A stretch of DNA of 64,000 nucleotides from positions 1,879,501 to 1,943,500 of the forward strand of contig OY821519.1 of NCBI GenBank assembly GCA_963682025.1. Reading direction: 5' to 3'. Origin of the DNA: Cordilura impudica. Taxonomy: Eukaryota > Arthropoda > Insecta > Diptera > Scathophagidae. The notes under the pieces were generated by a model. It was given only the letters and a program-made list of their open reading frames with translations, was not told where the DNA came from and ran no database searches. Positions 43,160 to 55,285 of the stretch are shown here, piece by piece (the stretch's first letter is position 1; each line of letters begins with the position of its first letter). The translations under genes were made by a program, and so were the position numbers.

Positions 43160-45225
43160 AAAAAAAAAAATCATGTGAGTCCGATCACAAGGGAGATGTG
43201 TAAACATCTAATAATTAAAGAAAACATCAACATCATATATTCCAGTGCATAAAAAATAAGTCGATTATGCTGTTTTCTGAAATTCAATTGATGTTTTCTG
43301 AAATGCAATTGATGTTTTCTGAAATTCAATTGATGTTTTCTGAAATACAATTAATGTTCTCAGCAATTCAAATAATGCTTTTTGAAATTCAATTGATGTT
43401 TTCTGAAATTCTATTTATGTTTTCTGAAATTCAAATGATGTTTTCTGAAATACAATTTTTGTTTTCTGAAATTCTATTGATGTTTTCTGAAATTCAATTG
43501 ATGTTTTCTGAAACTCGAATGATGTTTTCTATTGATGTTTTCTGAAATTCAATTGATGTTTTCTGAAATACAATTGATGATTTCTGAAATACAATGGATT
43601 TTTTTCTGAAATTCTGTTGATGTTTTCTGAAATTCTATTTCTGTTTTCTGAAATTCAAATGATGTTTTCTGAAATACAATTGATGTTTTCTGAAATTCTA
43701 TTTATGTTTTCTGAAATTCAAATGATGTTTTCTGAAACTCGAATGATGTTTTCTGAAATTATATTGATGTTTTCTGAAATTCTATTTGTGTTTTCTAAAA
43801 TTCAAATGATGTTTTCTGAAATTATATTGATGGTTTCTGAAATACAATTGATGTTTTCTGAAATTCTATTGATGTTTTCTGAAATTCAATTGATGTTTTC
43901 TGAAACTCGAATGATGTTTTCTATTGATGTTTTCTGAAATTCAATTGATGTTTTCTGAAATACAATTGATGATTTCTGAAATACAATGGATTTTTTTCTG
44001 AAATTCTGTTGATGTTTTCTGAAATTCTATTTCTGTTTTCTGAAATTCAAATGATGTTTTCTGAAATACAATTGATGTTTTCTGAAATTCTATTTATGTT
44101 TTCTGAAATTCAAATGATGTTTTCTGAAACTCGAATGATGTTTTCTGAAATTATATTGATGTTTTCTGAAATTCTATTTGTGTTTTCTAAAATTCAAATG
44201 ATGTTTTCTGAAATTATATTGATGGTTTCTGAAATACAATTGATGTTTTCTGAAATTCTATTGATGTTTTCTGAAATTCAATTGATGTTTTCTGAAACTC
44301 GAATGATGTTTTCTGAAATTATATTGATGTTTTCTGAAATTCTATTTATGTTTTCTGAAATTCAAGTGATGTTTTCTGAAATTCTATTGATGTTTTCTGA
44401 AATTCAATTGATGCTTTCTGAAACTCGAATGATGTTTTCTGAAATTATATTGATGTTTTCTGAAATTATATTGATGTTTTCTGAAATTCTATTTATGTTT
44501 TCTAAAATTCAAATGATGTTTTCTGAAATTATATTGATGGTTTCTGAAATACAATTGATGTTTTCTGAAATTCTATTGATGTTTTCTGAAATTCAATTGA
44601 TGTTTTCTGAAACTCGAATGATGTTTTCTGAAATTATATTGATGTTTTCTGAAATTCTATTTATGTTTTCTGAAATTCAAGTGATGTTTTCTGAAATTCT
44701 ATTGATGTTTTCTGAAATTCAATTGATGCTTTCTGAAACTCGAATGATGTTTTCTGAAATTATATTGATGTTTTCTGAAATTATATTGATGTTTTCTGAA
44801 ATTCTATTTATGTTTTCTAAAATTCAAATGATGTTTTCTGAAATTATATTGATGGTTTCTGAAATACAATTGATGTTTTCTGAAATTCTATTGATGTTTT
44901 CTGAAATTCAATTGATGTTTTCTGAAACTCGAATGATGTTTTCTGAAATTATATTGATGTTTTCTGAAATTCTATTTATGTTTTCTGAAATTCAAATGAT
45001 GTTTTCTGAAATACAATTGATGTTTTCTGAAATACAATTGATGTTTTTTTAAAGACAATTGGAAAATGTTTAGAAAAGAACATATCATAATTTTTTCACT
45101 AATACAATCAGATAAAGTCACACCGATTTACACTTAAGCTCACACTGATGTGTTACGCTATTTTTGCGATTGTATTGTGAAATAGAAATTTACCCCCCTG
45201 CGCGTATAGATGTTTACACATCAAA
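43160..45225 (-). mobile_element. DINE/Helentron-like element with internal minisatellite
   Basis: Read on the minus strand it starts GATGTGTAAACATCTATACG (45221 downward), followed by GCGCAGGGGGGTAAATTTC and about 130 bases of family-specific sequence. Then comes a 1.8-kb tandem array, TAGATGTTTACACATC (exact inverse of the start; 43209-43194), a stem-loop TGTGATCGGACTCACA, and a T run. A 5' repeat, its inverse near the 3' end, a terminal stem-loop and a central array are the plan of DINE/Helentron elements. Assignment is inference from structure, because no Rep gene is present. Confidence 0.6.
43270..45050 (+). repeat. 21-bp minisatellite with higher-order repeats
   Basis: About 85 units of TTTTCTGAAATTCAATTGATG and variants at the positions before GATG (CAATTG, TATTGA, TATTTA, CAAATG, CTCGAATG). 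Higher-order duplication is visible: a block recurs with a 392-bp shift (43519 and 43911; 43617 and 44009), and another with a 315-bp shift (44361 and 44676, 15 units). 21 bases being seven codons without a stop, one frame stays open for 347 codons with the heptad MFSEIQL. This is a by-product, not a gene. Confidence 0.95.
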
Positions 45226-45660
45226 AGTCAACAAAAAATTCAAACGCTCAACAAGAGATTGCGGAAAACAAAACCAAAAAATTTAGAAATTTTGTAAGCC
45301 CATTTACATGATACCACTCAGTCGTATGATTTGTCGACATAAAAATCGGATGAAAATCATCGAACTGTCATAAAGTCGTACCGACATTATTTCTGCATAC
45401 TTGGGCCATTTTCACAATCACACTCAAGTCTTATGAAAACAGCTGTTTAGAATAACAAACAAATTTATTTTGAAATTTACTTCCACTTTCTTTGTTTTTG
45501 TTTACCTTTTTTTTAATATTATCAAAAAACAACTCTGGTCCGATGTATATGACAAGTTTTTAGAAATGTTTTTAAAAATGAAAAAAACCATCGGACTTCG
45601 AAAATAAAATCATACAGACTGTTAATTTCATAACATAAGCTTTTTACATGATACGACTTT
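45226..45660. other. AT-rich stretch before family A copy A7
   Basis: TTTACATGATACGACT/TTTACATGATACCACT occurs at both ends (about 45303 and 45643) with GTCGTATGATTTGTCGAC near the left. It may be a decayed small element. Nothing coding. Confidence 0.3.
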
Positions 45661-46457
45661 TTATACCCACTATGTGGTTTGGGTATAATGACTTTGTGCT
45701 GCTGTTTGTAACAACCAAAAATATTTGACCTACACCCATCTTTAATTATACCGATCGAATCAGAATCACTATCTGATTCGATTTAACGATGTCCGTCCGT
45801 CCGTCCGTCCGTCCGTCTGTGTGTCCATGTAAAGCTTGTAATCAAACTGTAGTTCGCAAATATGAATGTATTTTGATGAAATTTGGTATTTAATCTTTTG
45901 TCTGCCATGGGATGAACGCTATTAAAATTGGTGAGAATCGGTCCATGTTCAAACCTAGCCCCCATACAAATGACCCCTATGAAATCAACATATATTGCCA
46001 TAAGATCCAAATTATAATACAAATTTTAGTCAAATTGGGTTTGTATGTATATATTACATCCATTAAGCAGTAGTCTAAAAATGAACCCTATTGGACAACT
46101 CTTAGTCATAGGCCCCATATAGAGCTGCTTCCCGATCTTCACTTAAATCTATCAAAAAAACAATAATATTGCACTGATTCTTCTCAAATTTTGTTTGTAT
46201 ATATTTTTGCAAAATACAAGATACTTTACCAAACATGGTCAGGATCAGTCCAGTTTTGGGCCTAGTCGTCATATAGATATAGCATCCGATATGAACTTTT
46301 TCATATCTGCAGCCGAAAAAATTAATAAAAATCCCAATCAAATTTGGTTTATGCCTATTTTCTATATCCAGTTAGTTGGGCCTGAGAGATAGGGTATCTA
46401 AACGCATGGTATAGGGTATCGTATAGTCGGTCTAGCCCGACTATAATTTTCGTACTT
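45661..46457 (-). repeat. Family A copy A7 (near full length)
   Basis: From TATACCCACTATGTGGTTTG to GGTATAGGGTATCGTATAG, GTCGGTCTAGCCCGAC and TTTTCGTACTTGTTC. It contains five consecutive CCGT units in the CCGTCCGTCCG block. It matches copy A2 closely. Confidence 0.85.
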
Positions 46458-46939
46458 GTTCATAATATACTCGACTTTTTGACAATGGTATTATGAAGTG
46501 TGATAGTGGCCTTAAGGGTTTAGGTATTTACTATATGACTTTTAAATGTTAACTTTCATAAATTATTGGTACTGGTTGATCTAATAATAATGGCTAGGTA
46601 TAAATATTGCTAATCCTTAAAATCTGTAATACTTGCGGACTTTAAAGAGGGAGAAAAACTTTTTTGTGTGATGCTAGAAAAATAGGTAGTATTTGAAAAA
46701 GAATCCCTCTGCTACTTTCAATTCAGTTGTAGTAATTCCTAATTTAAACGTACGCGATTCGGAGATGTGCAATAAAAAACAAATTAAAAAGTTACAGATG
46801 AGCTAAAAAACATTGTTGACCAAAAAACATTTCCAAAAATGTAAGAAACTATAAATTTGTTATTTTTGTATTATTACGTTAATTCTATCCAATGATTTTA
46901 TGTCTTTTTTTACTGTTTTAGTTTAAATTTTGCAAAAAC
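46458..46939. other. AT-rich stretch, possible 5' part of Tc1 relic
   Basis: No clear coding. GACTTTAAAGAGGGAGAAAA at about 46640 could be the remains of a helix-turn-helix segment, but this is not firm. Confidence 0.3.
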
Positions 46940-47458
46940 ACACCGTACAGGAATTGAAAATCGTTGTATTTAGTGACGAATCAAAAATCAATTTGACTAA
47001 TTTGGATGGTATGTCTATAGTTCGGCTTGAATTGTAAACTTAAATTTAACCATGTCGGAGGCAACGTGATGGTGTGGACATGCTTTTCGGTAAATGAAGT
47101 CGGACCATTCCACAAAATTGATGGAACGATGGACCGTTTTATGTATAATGAAATTTTTGAAACTAAGGTGATTCCACGTGCTGAGTGGAATTTTTTCCTT
47201 CGATGGGATAAAGGTTCGTATACGAAATATAAATTTGTTGCTTTTGTTTTGCACACCTTTATATGGAGACCTGTCTTGTCTTAGTTTATTTAAAAAGAAG
47301 AAAAATAATTTGAGTTGTGTTACATTTTATGAATAACTTAGGGTACATAAATGTAAATAAGTTTTGAAGACAATTTTTTTGTATATTAAATATGATTCAA
47401 AATAAACAACTTAGATTTTTTTAATGGAATTTGTTGCTTTTGTTTTTTACGACACTGT
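46940..47458 (+). pseudogene. Tc1-like transposase fragment with one element end
   Basis: Plus strand. KIVVFSDESKINLTNLDGMS (first catalytic Asp) is followed, after a frameshift, by FNHVGGNVMVWTCFSVNEVG, PFHKIDGTMDRFMYNEIFET and VIPRAEWNF. The QDNDPKHT block with the second Asp is lost. Downstream, TTTTGTTTTTTACGACACTG followed by TA (47458) looks like the right terminus of a Tc1 element. No matching left end was found. Confidence 0.75.
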
Positions 47459-48059
47459 ATGTATTTTTTTTTATTGACATGCTGATTAAATTCACTAATT
47501 TATTACCATAACGGTGATTGATTAATAATTTAATTGATTTTTTTTTCAGTTGGTTTTTTATATACATAAATATTAAGGCTGCTCTTCCTTCTCCTTGAAA
47601 CATACAAACACCGTTTTCCTAATGATCGAGATATATCGAAAGTAGTTCGCGAACATATTTATTTATTAATTTTTTTTTTTCGTAAAATATTCGTATAAGT
47701 CAGTAATGAAATGTTTATTTATTCTACTCTCTGTATTTTTTATTTTACTCTCTTAATATAATCTCTCAGATAGTAACAATTCGCCGTAGTTTGTTTGCAA
47801 ATGGTTCGTATACCAAATCGTAACATAATAAACAAACACATCGTATAAACGAAATATTATGGAATGAAAAACCGGAACAACAATACTCACACCCTCGAGA
47901 AAGTGAAAAACAAAACAAAGATTTAAGACGTACTCACTCACCAATACCCACAAAATATACAACTCACGCACATTAACACACATCTGAGAGAACAAACAGC
48001 CGACGCTAGCGACTAGGTCGACGTCGCAGCCGCAGAAAAACTGAATTGTGTGTGCTATG
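47459..48059. other. Upstream flank of candidate promoter
   Basis: AT-rich to about 47750, then gradually GC-richer with CA-rich stretches (47905-48000). No repeat family was recognised. Confidence 0.35.
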
Positions 48060-48243
48060 TGACCACAACCGAATTTCATTCATGGCATAACAGTCAGTCC
48101 ACATTCAACCGTCGTCGTCGTGTGTACGAAATTTGTTAGAACATCGCGAGTGCAAGTGCAATTGAATACAAGACAAGACAATATTTCATTTCATATTTGG
48201 AAATGCATGTGCAAGACACAACAGAAATTAAAAACGAATGTCT
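48060..48243 (+). promoter_or_regulatory. Candidate bab2 promoter and 5' leader
   Basis: A GC-richer, non-repetitive island on the same strand as the bab exon. An initiator-like TCAGTC lies at 48094-48099 (A+1 at 48096), with a DPE-like TGTAC at about +28. No TATA box is seen. CCGTCGTCGTCGTGTG follows. The leader could end at a donor TCT|GTAAGA (48244). The intron to a candidate acceptor at 52067 would be about 3.8 kb. This rests on composition and short motifs only. Confidence 0.4.
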
Positions 48244-50844
48244 GTAAGATTGATCGATCATCAACCATCCAGTGACAAAAGAAATGCAAATTCGGTATTA
48301 GATGTTGTTGCTTAAGTCATTGTTTACAAAATACCGACAAATAAACGAAATTTAAATAAAAATGAAGTGAAAAAGTGATTAAAAATTTATCAATACAAGA
48401 CAACAGCAGTGGAATAGAGTTTATCCATTTCAATGAAAGGTATTAAATAACTCAAATAATTAATAAAATATGGACAGACGTGGGACGAAAATAATTTCAC
48501 GAAAATTTATCAAAGTTTTCAAATCAACAATGTTTGTCAACGTATTTTCAAGAAAACGGTCTCTTAGCCGTCAAATTGTTTAAGTAAAGAATTGTGTGTT
48601 CGAAAATAAATTGTTTTATATAATGAAATTTTAATTTTTCCATATTATGTTCAGCACAAAAATCGATTTTCATGTTAAACTCGAAGAAAAGTTTTTATTT
48701 CACTGTAAAATCGGCTCACAGCTTCAGCAGTTACACATAAATTGTAATTTATTAATTTATAACACTATTCTGCTACACAAACCTCCGATTGCCTTGCTTG
48801 TGTGTGCCTGCCTGCTTGCCCCCAGTATAAATATGGTATAGTCATGAACAACGTGCTGCTCATACCACCAGCGCACAATAAAAACTTTTCCCATTACTGC
48901 TGCTGGAGATGTTGATGACAAACAAACAACGAATGTTCGGTTCGAACCATATACACAAAGACACACAGACAGACAGATATTATGCTAGTGTACGTGCCCA
49001 AAGTGAGTGGGTGGCAATAAAATTCTTCACCCGTTGAACATTTTGTATGTGAAGTTGAAGAACTAAACTAAACTTTGTTTTTCTTATGCATCAGCTTAAG
49101 AAGTCAGCCACCAGGATCTCAGTAAAAGTTCAAGCGAATGAAAAATCTTAACACTAAATTAAGAATAATAACAAAAGCGCGCGCAAAAAAAAAAAAATAA
49201 TTCTTTATCAGATACCACGAATAAAACGGAATCCAAGAAAATGAAGTCTTCATAGTGGTTTAAGAAACCCCAAAAAAGGTGGCGGCAGTACGAACTGTAA
49301 TTGCTTAGTATTATGAGTGTGTATTTGTGTGTGTGTGTGTGTTTATGTTTGTACGCGCTATATGTATGAAAGTGTTGCTTTTACTCTTATAAATTAAAAA
49401 CCAATGCAAAACTTTAGAAAAAGGAATATATATCCAACCAAGAAATAACTAAAACACGTTCTACCGTCCGTCTGCTGGCCCTCCCTTTATGCCAATAACA
49501 TTGCAGCAGTACTTAATGTCGACACTTGTATAATTTATGACGTGCAGCATTAAACATTAATAAAAAATATATTTATATCTGTACATAAATATTTCAGAAA
49601 ACTTATATAGAAATTACACACAATAACCATTCTTACATATACACACACACAGACGTACATTCTGATCATGATACATCCAGACTACAAAGCAGCGCGTTAT
49701 GTTCACTGGGAAACCACATTTCTGGCAGCACGTAAATGAAGCATGGCACTCAATACACTGTGGTTGTTTACTTCTACGAGTATGCAGCAGTTTTATTCAG
49801 AAAAATGAACGAATAAGAAGAAGAAAAAAAAACAAAAACAAAAATAATAATAAATTAATTAAATTAATTTAAATGAATTATTAAAATGTATACATTTCTT
49901 ATGTAATTTATGTTTGTGTGAGAATGGAAGCGCGTGTATTCATAAATTTATTATTTATGAGACAGGAAGAAAGCCATGTTAAAGTTCTCCCAAACCACCC
50001 CAAAACTATAATCGAGTTCAGTCAGGCAGGCAGTCAGTCAATGAAAAATAGTGAATTGTTTTTTTTTTTTTCAGCTCGATTGGCTCAATAGTTCCGCTAT
50101 TAACAATATGCAATTATAATGTTATACTATATTAACCATAATAAGACAATACAGAGGAACCAAAGAATTTTCACTATTCTTGCTATTTATTTTTATTTAT
50201 TTTTATTTTATTTTTTTGAATTCTAAATTGATGATCATATCTGTCTTTGGGCTTGAGATAACGAGATTTAATATTTTTTTTTTTGCGTTTTTAACTTCCA
50301 AAACATCTTAAGGCAATATTAATTGATGACTACAAATGACAACAATTCATTTCATTTCAAGCGATGATTTTGAATATAACTTAAATATATTATTTGAATT
50401 ATTGCTTACGCTACTAAAGTGTATGTGACAAGGGTTAATTAATTTCAAACATCAGCCAAAATCTTTCCAACGACATACATACGTAAAAAAGAAACCGATA
50501 AAAAAATTGCAGAGTTATTTAAGTTTTCTTTTGGCTTTAAAAGATAGAAAAATTGCGTTATCTCAAGTGTCTATACAGGTTTCCATTGTGTTTTAATTTT
50601 AGAATATTTAAATCTCTTTTTATAATAAAAATATTCGATATTATGTGTGGGCGGTTATCACGATAGCCGAAATGTTCTGGAAAATATGTCTATGTTTAGT
50701 TTCAGTGCAAATCGAGGCACTCTAATGTACATTTATCCGATATATGTAAGTCCTTACGATTATATTTGGTATGTTTTTTCTCGCTATAAATTTTGAAATT
50801 GACAGAAAAAAATTTAGAAATCCATTGTTAACGAATTTTTTATA

Positions 50845-51173
50845 GTAGCAGATTCCAGCCCTCGAAATATGAGTGCAAATTCTAGGAAACTTAATTTTTT
50901 CATTTAATAAATTATTGACCCTAAAGGTATGCTATGTCCAAAATAATTTTTCAATTCAACACAATTATTATTGTGAATGAAGAAAATAAATTTATGTATG
51001 TGTTAGTAACAACTTTAGATGAGCATAACTCCACAAAAATTAAAAAATTTAAAAATCTGGCGGACAGCTTAAAAGAAATACCTTTCAAATAAGATACGTT
51101 TGTTAAAATTGGGAGAAAACCGTTGAACAAATTATCGGTCACAAGAAATTGCCTTACCTATTAATATTATAGA
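50845..51173 (-). mobile_element. Non-autonomous Helitron, family C copy C6
   Basis: Starts (minus) TCTATAATATTAATAGGTAA after A and ends GGAATCTGCTAC before T. The interior (TGACCCTAAAGGTATGCTAT, GTGTTAGTAACAACTTTAGA) matches the other copies. It is slightly short at 329 bp and the terminal palindrome is imperfect (CTCGAAATATGAG). Confidence 0.8.
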
Positions 51174-51399
51174 TAATGCATTTGTGGTTGAAGGTAATTC
51201 TCGTAAGCATTGTTCAGTATCACAAAACTTCATATACAGATCGACATCCAAATTTTGTTTACATTAAATTAGAACAAGCAACCTTTTCCTTTTTGCTCAG
51301 AGTGATTAAAAAAGTAATTTGGTGTAAGTTAGAACGCCTGTTTTTTAACGACATATATTTTTGTACTTTATGTATGTTAATATTTATAGAAATTCTGAA

Positions 51400-51725
51400 A
51401 AAGGACATTTTTTTTTAAAATGGAGCTATTCTTAAAAATAATTTTTTATTAAAAAGCACCTTTTGTTAAAAAAATGGCTTTTCTTAAAAAAGTACATTTC
51501 TTTAAAAAAATTAATGTTCTTTAAACGGTACATTTTTTTAAAGTACCTTTTCTGAAACAAACAACTTTTCTTAAGAAAGTGTCTTTTCTTAAAAGCTATT
51601 CCTAAAAAGATATTTTTATTAAAATGTAATTTTTATTACAAAAGTACTGTTTTTTACAAAATTTACATTTCTTTAGAAACAAAATTTCTTTAAAAGTACA
51701 TTTTCTTAAAAAAGTATCATTCCTA
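51400..51725 (+). repeat. Degenerate AT-rich tandem repeat
   Basis: Irregular copies of TTCTTAAAAAAGTACATTT-like units about 25-35 bases apart (for example at 51481, 51512, 51664 and 51697). Confidence 0.6.
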
Positions 51726-52212
51726 ATCGCTAGAAACAGAAAAGCGGGCAATACTTGTGACGCCTCCATATCGGTTTTAAGAAAAATGTGTTTAAAGTTT
51801 TACAAGCTAATTGTTGTCTAACAATATTGGGTGCGATTATCTCTAATAATCTCGATTATCTGAAATTGTGGCATGTTGTATTTTTTTACTCTTACAAGTG
51901 ATTTAAGATAATCAAACCTTAAAGAGTACCCATGTATAAGTAGCCAAATATGAAACTATATTTCTTACTCCCTATTTACTACAACTCATTCTAAATACAT
52001 TAATGGACACACTTACTTTAGTACCCGATTTAAAAATCGAAAAAATAATAAATGTGTATCTTTGCAGGTACTTCCATAATTAAATAATAAAAAAAAAAAA
52101 AAAATAATAAGAAAATCGAAGCCAGTTTACTTCGTATATATAAAGTTTGACGCATCTAGAAAATGAACTAATTACAAGTGAATTTCTCATTTTGTCACAT
52201 GTTCAAAAATAT

Positions 52213-54018
52213 ATGAGAACAATTAATATGGATCTAACTAAGGATATAATTGACTTTACACAAAGAGTAGATTTTTCCGAAATTAAAAGTTCAGATGGTA
52301 AAATGTTGAATTCCAATGATTTTGGCATGTTCAATGTAGAAAGAAACTCTGAGAATATACCACATTCAATTGCTTCACCGAATATTGAAACGAATATAGA
52401 AACATTTGAAATGAAGATGCCGCCGGAAAAATTACAAAAACCCACAACACCACAGCTCATTGAAAATGCAGCGAATGTGAATAATTTAAATGCAATGCTT
52501 GGTGGTGACATATCTCCGCCACCGCGACCCTTGACTTCGAGTGAAGTTGTTGGTTTCACAACAGTACTGGATGATCCTGAAATGCAATTGGATCCCACAG
52601 TAGCGTTAAATAAATCCAGATCTTTACCCGCATCTCCCAATCATATAAAGACCTCACACATCGCAGAACTGTTTTCATTCAATCCAAGAAAACCGTTGAG
52701 TTTACCAACAAAACCGACTGCTGTTATTGCTGACAAAACGATTCCGAATGTTCTGAAATCGCATGTGGAACCTTTGCCCAGGAATAATCAACAATTTTGT
52801 TTGCGCTGGAACAACTATCAGACAAATCTCACCAATGTGTTTGATGAACTTTTGCAGAACGAATCTTTTGTAGATGTCACGCTGGCCTGCGATGGTCAGT
52901 CAGTTAAAGCACACAAAATGATTTTGTCCGCCTGTTCGCCATACTTTCAGGCCTTATTCTACGATAATCCTTGTCAGCATCCAATAGTCATAATGCGTGA
53001 CGTTCGGTGGCAAGAGTTAAAGGCTTTAATGGAATTTATGTATAAGGGCGAAATAAATGTTAGTCAAGACCAGATAAATCCTTTGCTGAAAGTGGCGGAA
53101 ATGTTGAAAATTCGTGGTCTAGCAGAAGTAAGTACCGCTGGTAGTAGCATGGCTGCTCAACAGTTGATACCGGAACAGCGCATGACTGTCTACGATGAGG
53201 AAGTTGAAGACGAAGACGTTGACAATGATGATGTTAACAATAGCAACGACTATAAAGATGGATCAGGTTGTCCAAAAGCCAAACGAGCCAGAATTCAAGT
53301 ATCCCAAAAAATCACTTCGGCTTTAGATTCGAATTTGGCAGGTCCAAGAATGCGCAAGCGTTCTAGAGATGGGCTACTTATTGATAATCCCAGGTCACTT
53401 AATCTATCCGAATCGCCACAAATCCGAGAAAAGGATGCCGCAACCCCCTCCCCACAAATAGCAATGACCGCTTCTACTATTGTACGAAATCCCTTTGCTT
53501 CCCCAAATCCCAGTAACCAACCAGTGACTGCAAATCCATCAGAAAATGCATCAATTTCAACTTTATCATCATCATTAAGTTCCGGTTCAGGAACTTCTGT
53601 GTCATCAGCTTCTTCAGTGGCTGTAGCTTATCGTCCAAGAGATAGAAGTAGTTCCCCAGCTTTGATACCATTACTTAATAGTGGAACTTTAGCGTCGCCA
53701 ACCACTAATTCTGCTTCACAAATTTCCATACATCCGCATCCCGCTTCAGCTGCAGCAGCAGCTTTAGCAAATCCCCACCATCCACATCATCATGCTGCTG
53801 CTGCTGCCCAACAGTTTGCCGCTCAACATCAGTTACATGCTGCTGCCCAATCTCACGCAGCGATGGCTAGTGCATTAGGTGCTTCTTTAGCCGCAGCTGC
53901 AGCAGGTGCTGGTGGTTCAACTTCCGGAGGTCCAGCTAGCAGTGCAGGATCATCATCACATCATGACGATATGGAAATTAAACCAGAAATAGCTGAGATG
54001 ATTCGTGAGGAAGAAAGG
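52213..54018 (+). CDS. bab2: bric-a-brac 2-type BTB transcription factor, first coding exon (partial)
   Basis: Bab proteins are nuclear BTB/psq-domain regulators that pattern legs, ovary and abdominal pigmentation in flies. The exon encodes 602 residues. Residues 193-307 are a BTB domain of the Ttk group (QQFCLRWNNYQTNLTNVFDE, VDVTLACDGQSVKAHKMILS, FMYKGEINVSQDQINPLLKV, MLKIRGLAEV). An acidic tract (about 328-340), basic clusters KAKRAR and RMRKRSRDG, TASTIVRNPFASPNP and a His/Ala-rich stretch follow. The exon ends SSHHDDMEIKPEIAEMIREEER. FQALFYDNPCQHP and DDMEIKPEIAEM fit bab2 better than bab1 from family knowledge. An in-frame TAA at 52141 excludes further extension; first ATG 52213 has weak context (ATG 52228 is stronger). 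AGG|GTAAGT at 54018/54019 is a perfect donor, and reading past it meets a stop at 54105. The pipsqueak DNA-binding exons lie beyond the window. Confidence 0.9.
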
Positions 54019-55022
54019 GTAAGTTATTTGCTATTTCAATATTCATTTATCTATTTAAATCATTGCAAAGCAAATTTTACGAACTTCTTCCATTTATTTA
54101 TTTAAAATTATTTTAACAAATATTTACATTTTCTCGATGATTGTTGCGTGTTAACGAACGGGTACTACAAAGTTAACTACATTTATACTAGTCTATTAGT
54201 GGGACAAAAGTGCCTGCTTAAAGTAATTTTGTCATTAACTTGAAATTATTTCCACACACAACTAACGCACTTAATGCCACACCACAACTTATGCATGCAC
54301 AGTATGACTTTACCAGAGGGCATCATTATTCGGCAAAGGAAACAATCGTATTCACAAACATACGTTAGATATGAAATAATCGACATTTTAAAAATTTATC
54401 GTTCGTATGTGCATCTTTTAAACATATACACACATACATAGATACATACTTATTCGTACATTCACATATTCAAATGTCAAAACAAAAATCTAACTTGTAA
54501 TATTTTCTAAATTGTAAACAATTTATTTAAGTCACTAATGCAGCAATAAAAAAAAATTATAATTTTCATAAATAAGCTCAGAGGAAAACACAATTAACTT
54601 GTGTAACAAACATACATTACAAAAAAAAAAAAAAAAAAAATAAAAAATAATAATAATAACTAAATACGATTAAGTTTCCAGCGCAGACATGTTTTTAAAC
54701 AATTGCAATTAAATTATATTTACCGTTTAAATTGTATTCGTATCCACTTAGCGGCAGGGGGATTGCTGCAAAAGAGGTCATACTCGTATAAAAAATATTG
54801 GATATTATAAAAAATAAAAATCAACCAATATTTGTGTATGATAAAAGTTATTTCTTGCCCAAAATTATATTTAGCGTCTACTCAGTTCTTTTGTGTTAAT
54901 TAAAGAAGGCACCAATTCAAAATACTCATTTATCGTAGGGATAGCGATATTCTCGCCATTCTACAGTTCTGTGTTAACAAGGAAAATTTCTTAAATGAGC
55001 TTGTGTGTCTGCAGCGAAATGA

Positions 55023-55039
55023 GTGTGTGTGTGTGTGTG
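55023..55039 (+). repeat. GT microsatellite
   Basis: Uninterrupted GT dinucleotides, 17 bases, in the bab2 intron. Confidence 0.9.
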
Positions 55040-55265
55040 CGATATATGTATAAGAAAAGAACAATGAAATGTTCTAGACATTAAAACTTTCAGCACTGTT
55101 GTAGGCAAACTCCCCAAGAAAACTCAAACTACAACATAATTTTATTTTATTTTACTTCAAAATAAATATAATTATGTACAAAATGCAATTGGTTTGCTTC
55201 TACATCTACACTGAACTCCTATTACTTTTTTTTAAAAAACGTTATATTTTACTCTCGATTTCCTA

Positions 55266-55285
55266 TACACACACACACACACACA
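55266..55285 (+). repeat. AC microsatellite
   Basis: Ten AC dinucleotides in the bab2 intron. Confidence 0.9.

Larger units (their letters stand above)
48244..52067 (+). other. Candidate 5'-UTR intron of bab2
   Basis: Many upstream ATGs and stops mean this stretch must be spliced out if transcription begins near 48.1 kb. The candidate acceptor TGTATCTTTGCAG ends at 52067. Mostly non-repetitive up to 50.8 kb, it includes a GT run (49326-49342) and GCGCGCGC (49178-49185). It then holds a family C Helitron and a degenerate repeat. Confidence 0.4.

Noticed and set aside
43270..45050. CRISPR-like array
   Set aside because: Repeats are contiguous without unique spacers and the genome is eukaryotic.
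44009..45052. Open frame of 347 codons with a repeating MFSEIQL heptad
   Set aside because: It stays open only because the 21-bp minisatellite is seven codons without a stop. Sister frames at 43267 and 43617 break where the array shifts, and no promoter or start context supports translation.
47753..48079. 108-codon minus-strand frame over the candidate promoter
   Set aside because: No recognisable domain and antisense to the GC-rich island; likely chance.
52147..52212. N-terminal extension of the bab2 exon from a TTG
   Set aside because: The frame is open but lacks ATG before 52213, and an in-frame TAA lies at 52141.
52203..52640. 145-codon frame on the minus strand
   Set aside because: Shadow of the bab2 exon on the opposite strand.
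54019..54105. 28 additional bab2 codons after EEER
   Set aside because: They follow a perfect GTAAGT donor and have no Bab similarity; they are intronic read-through.
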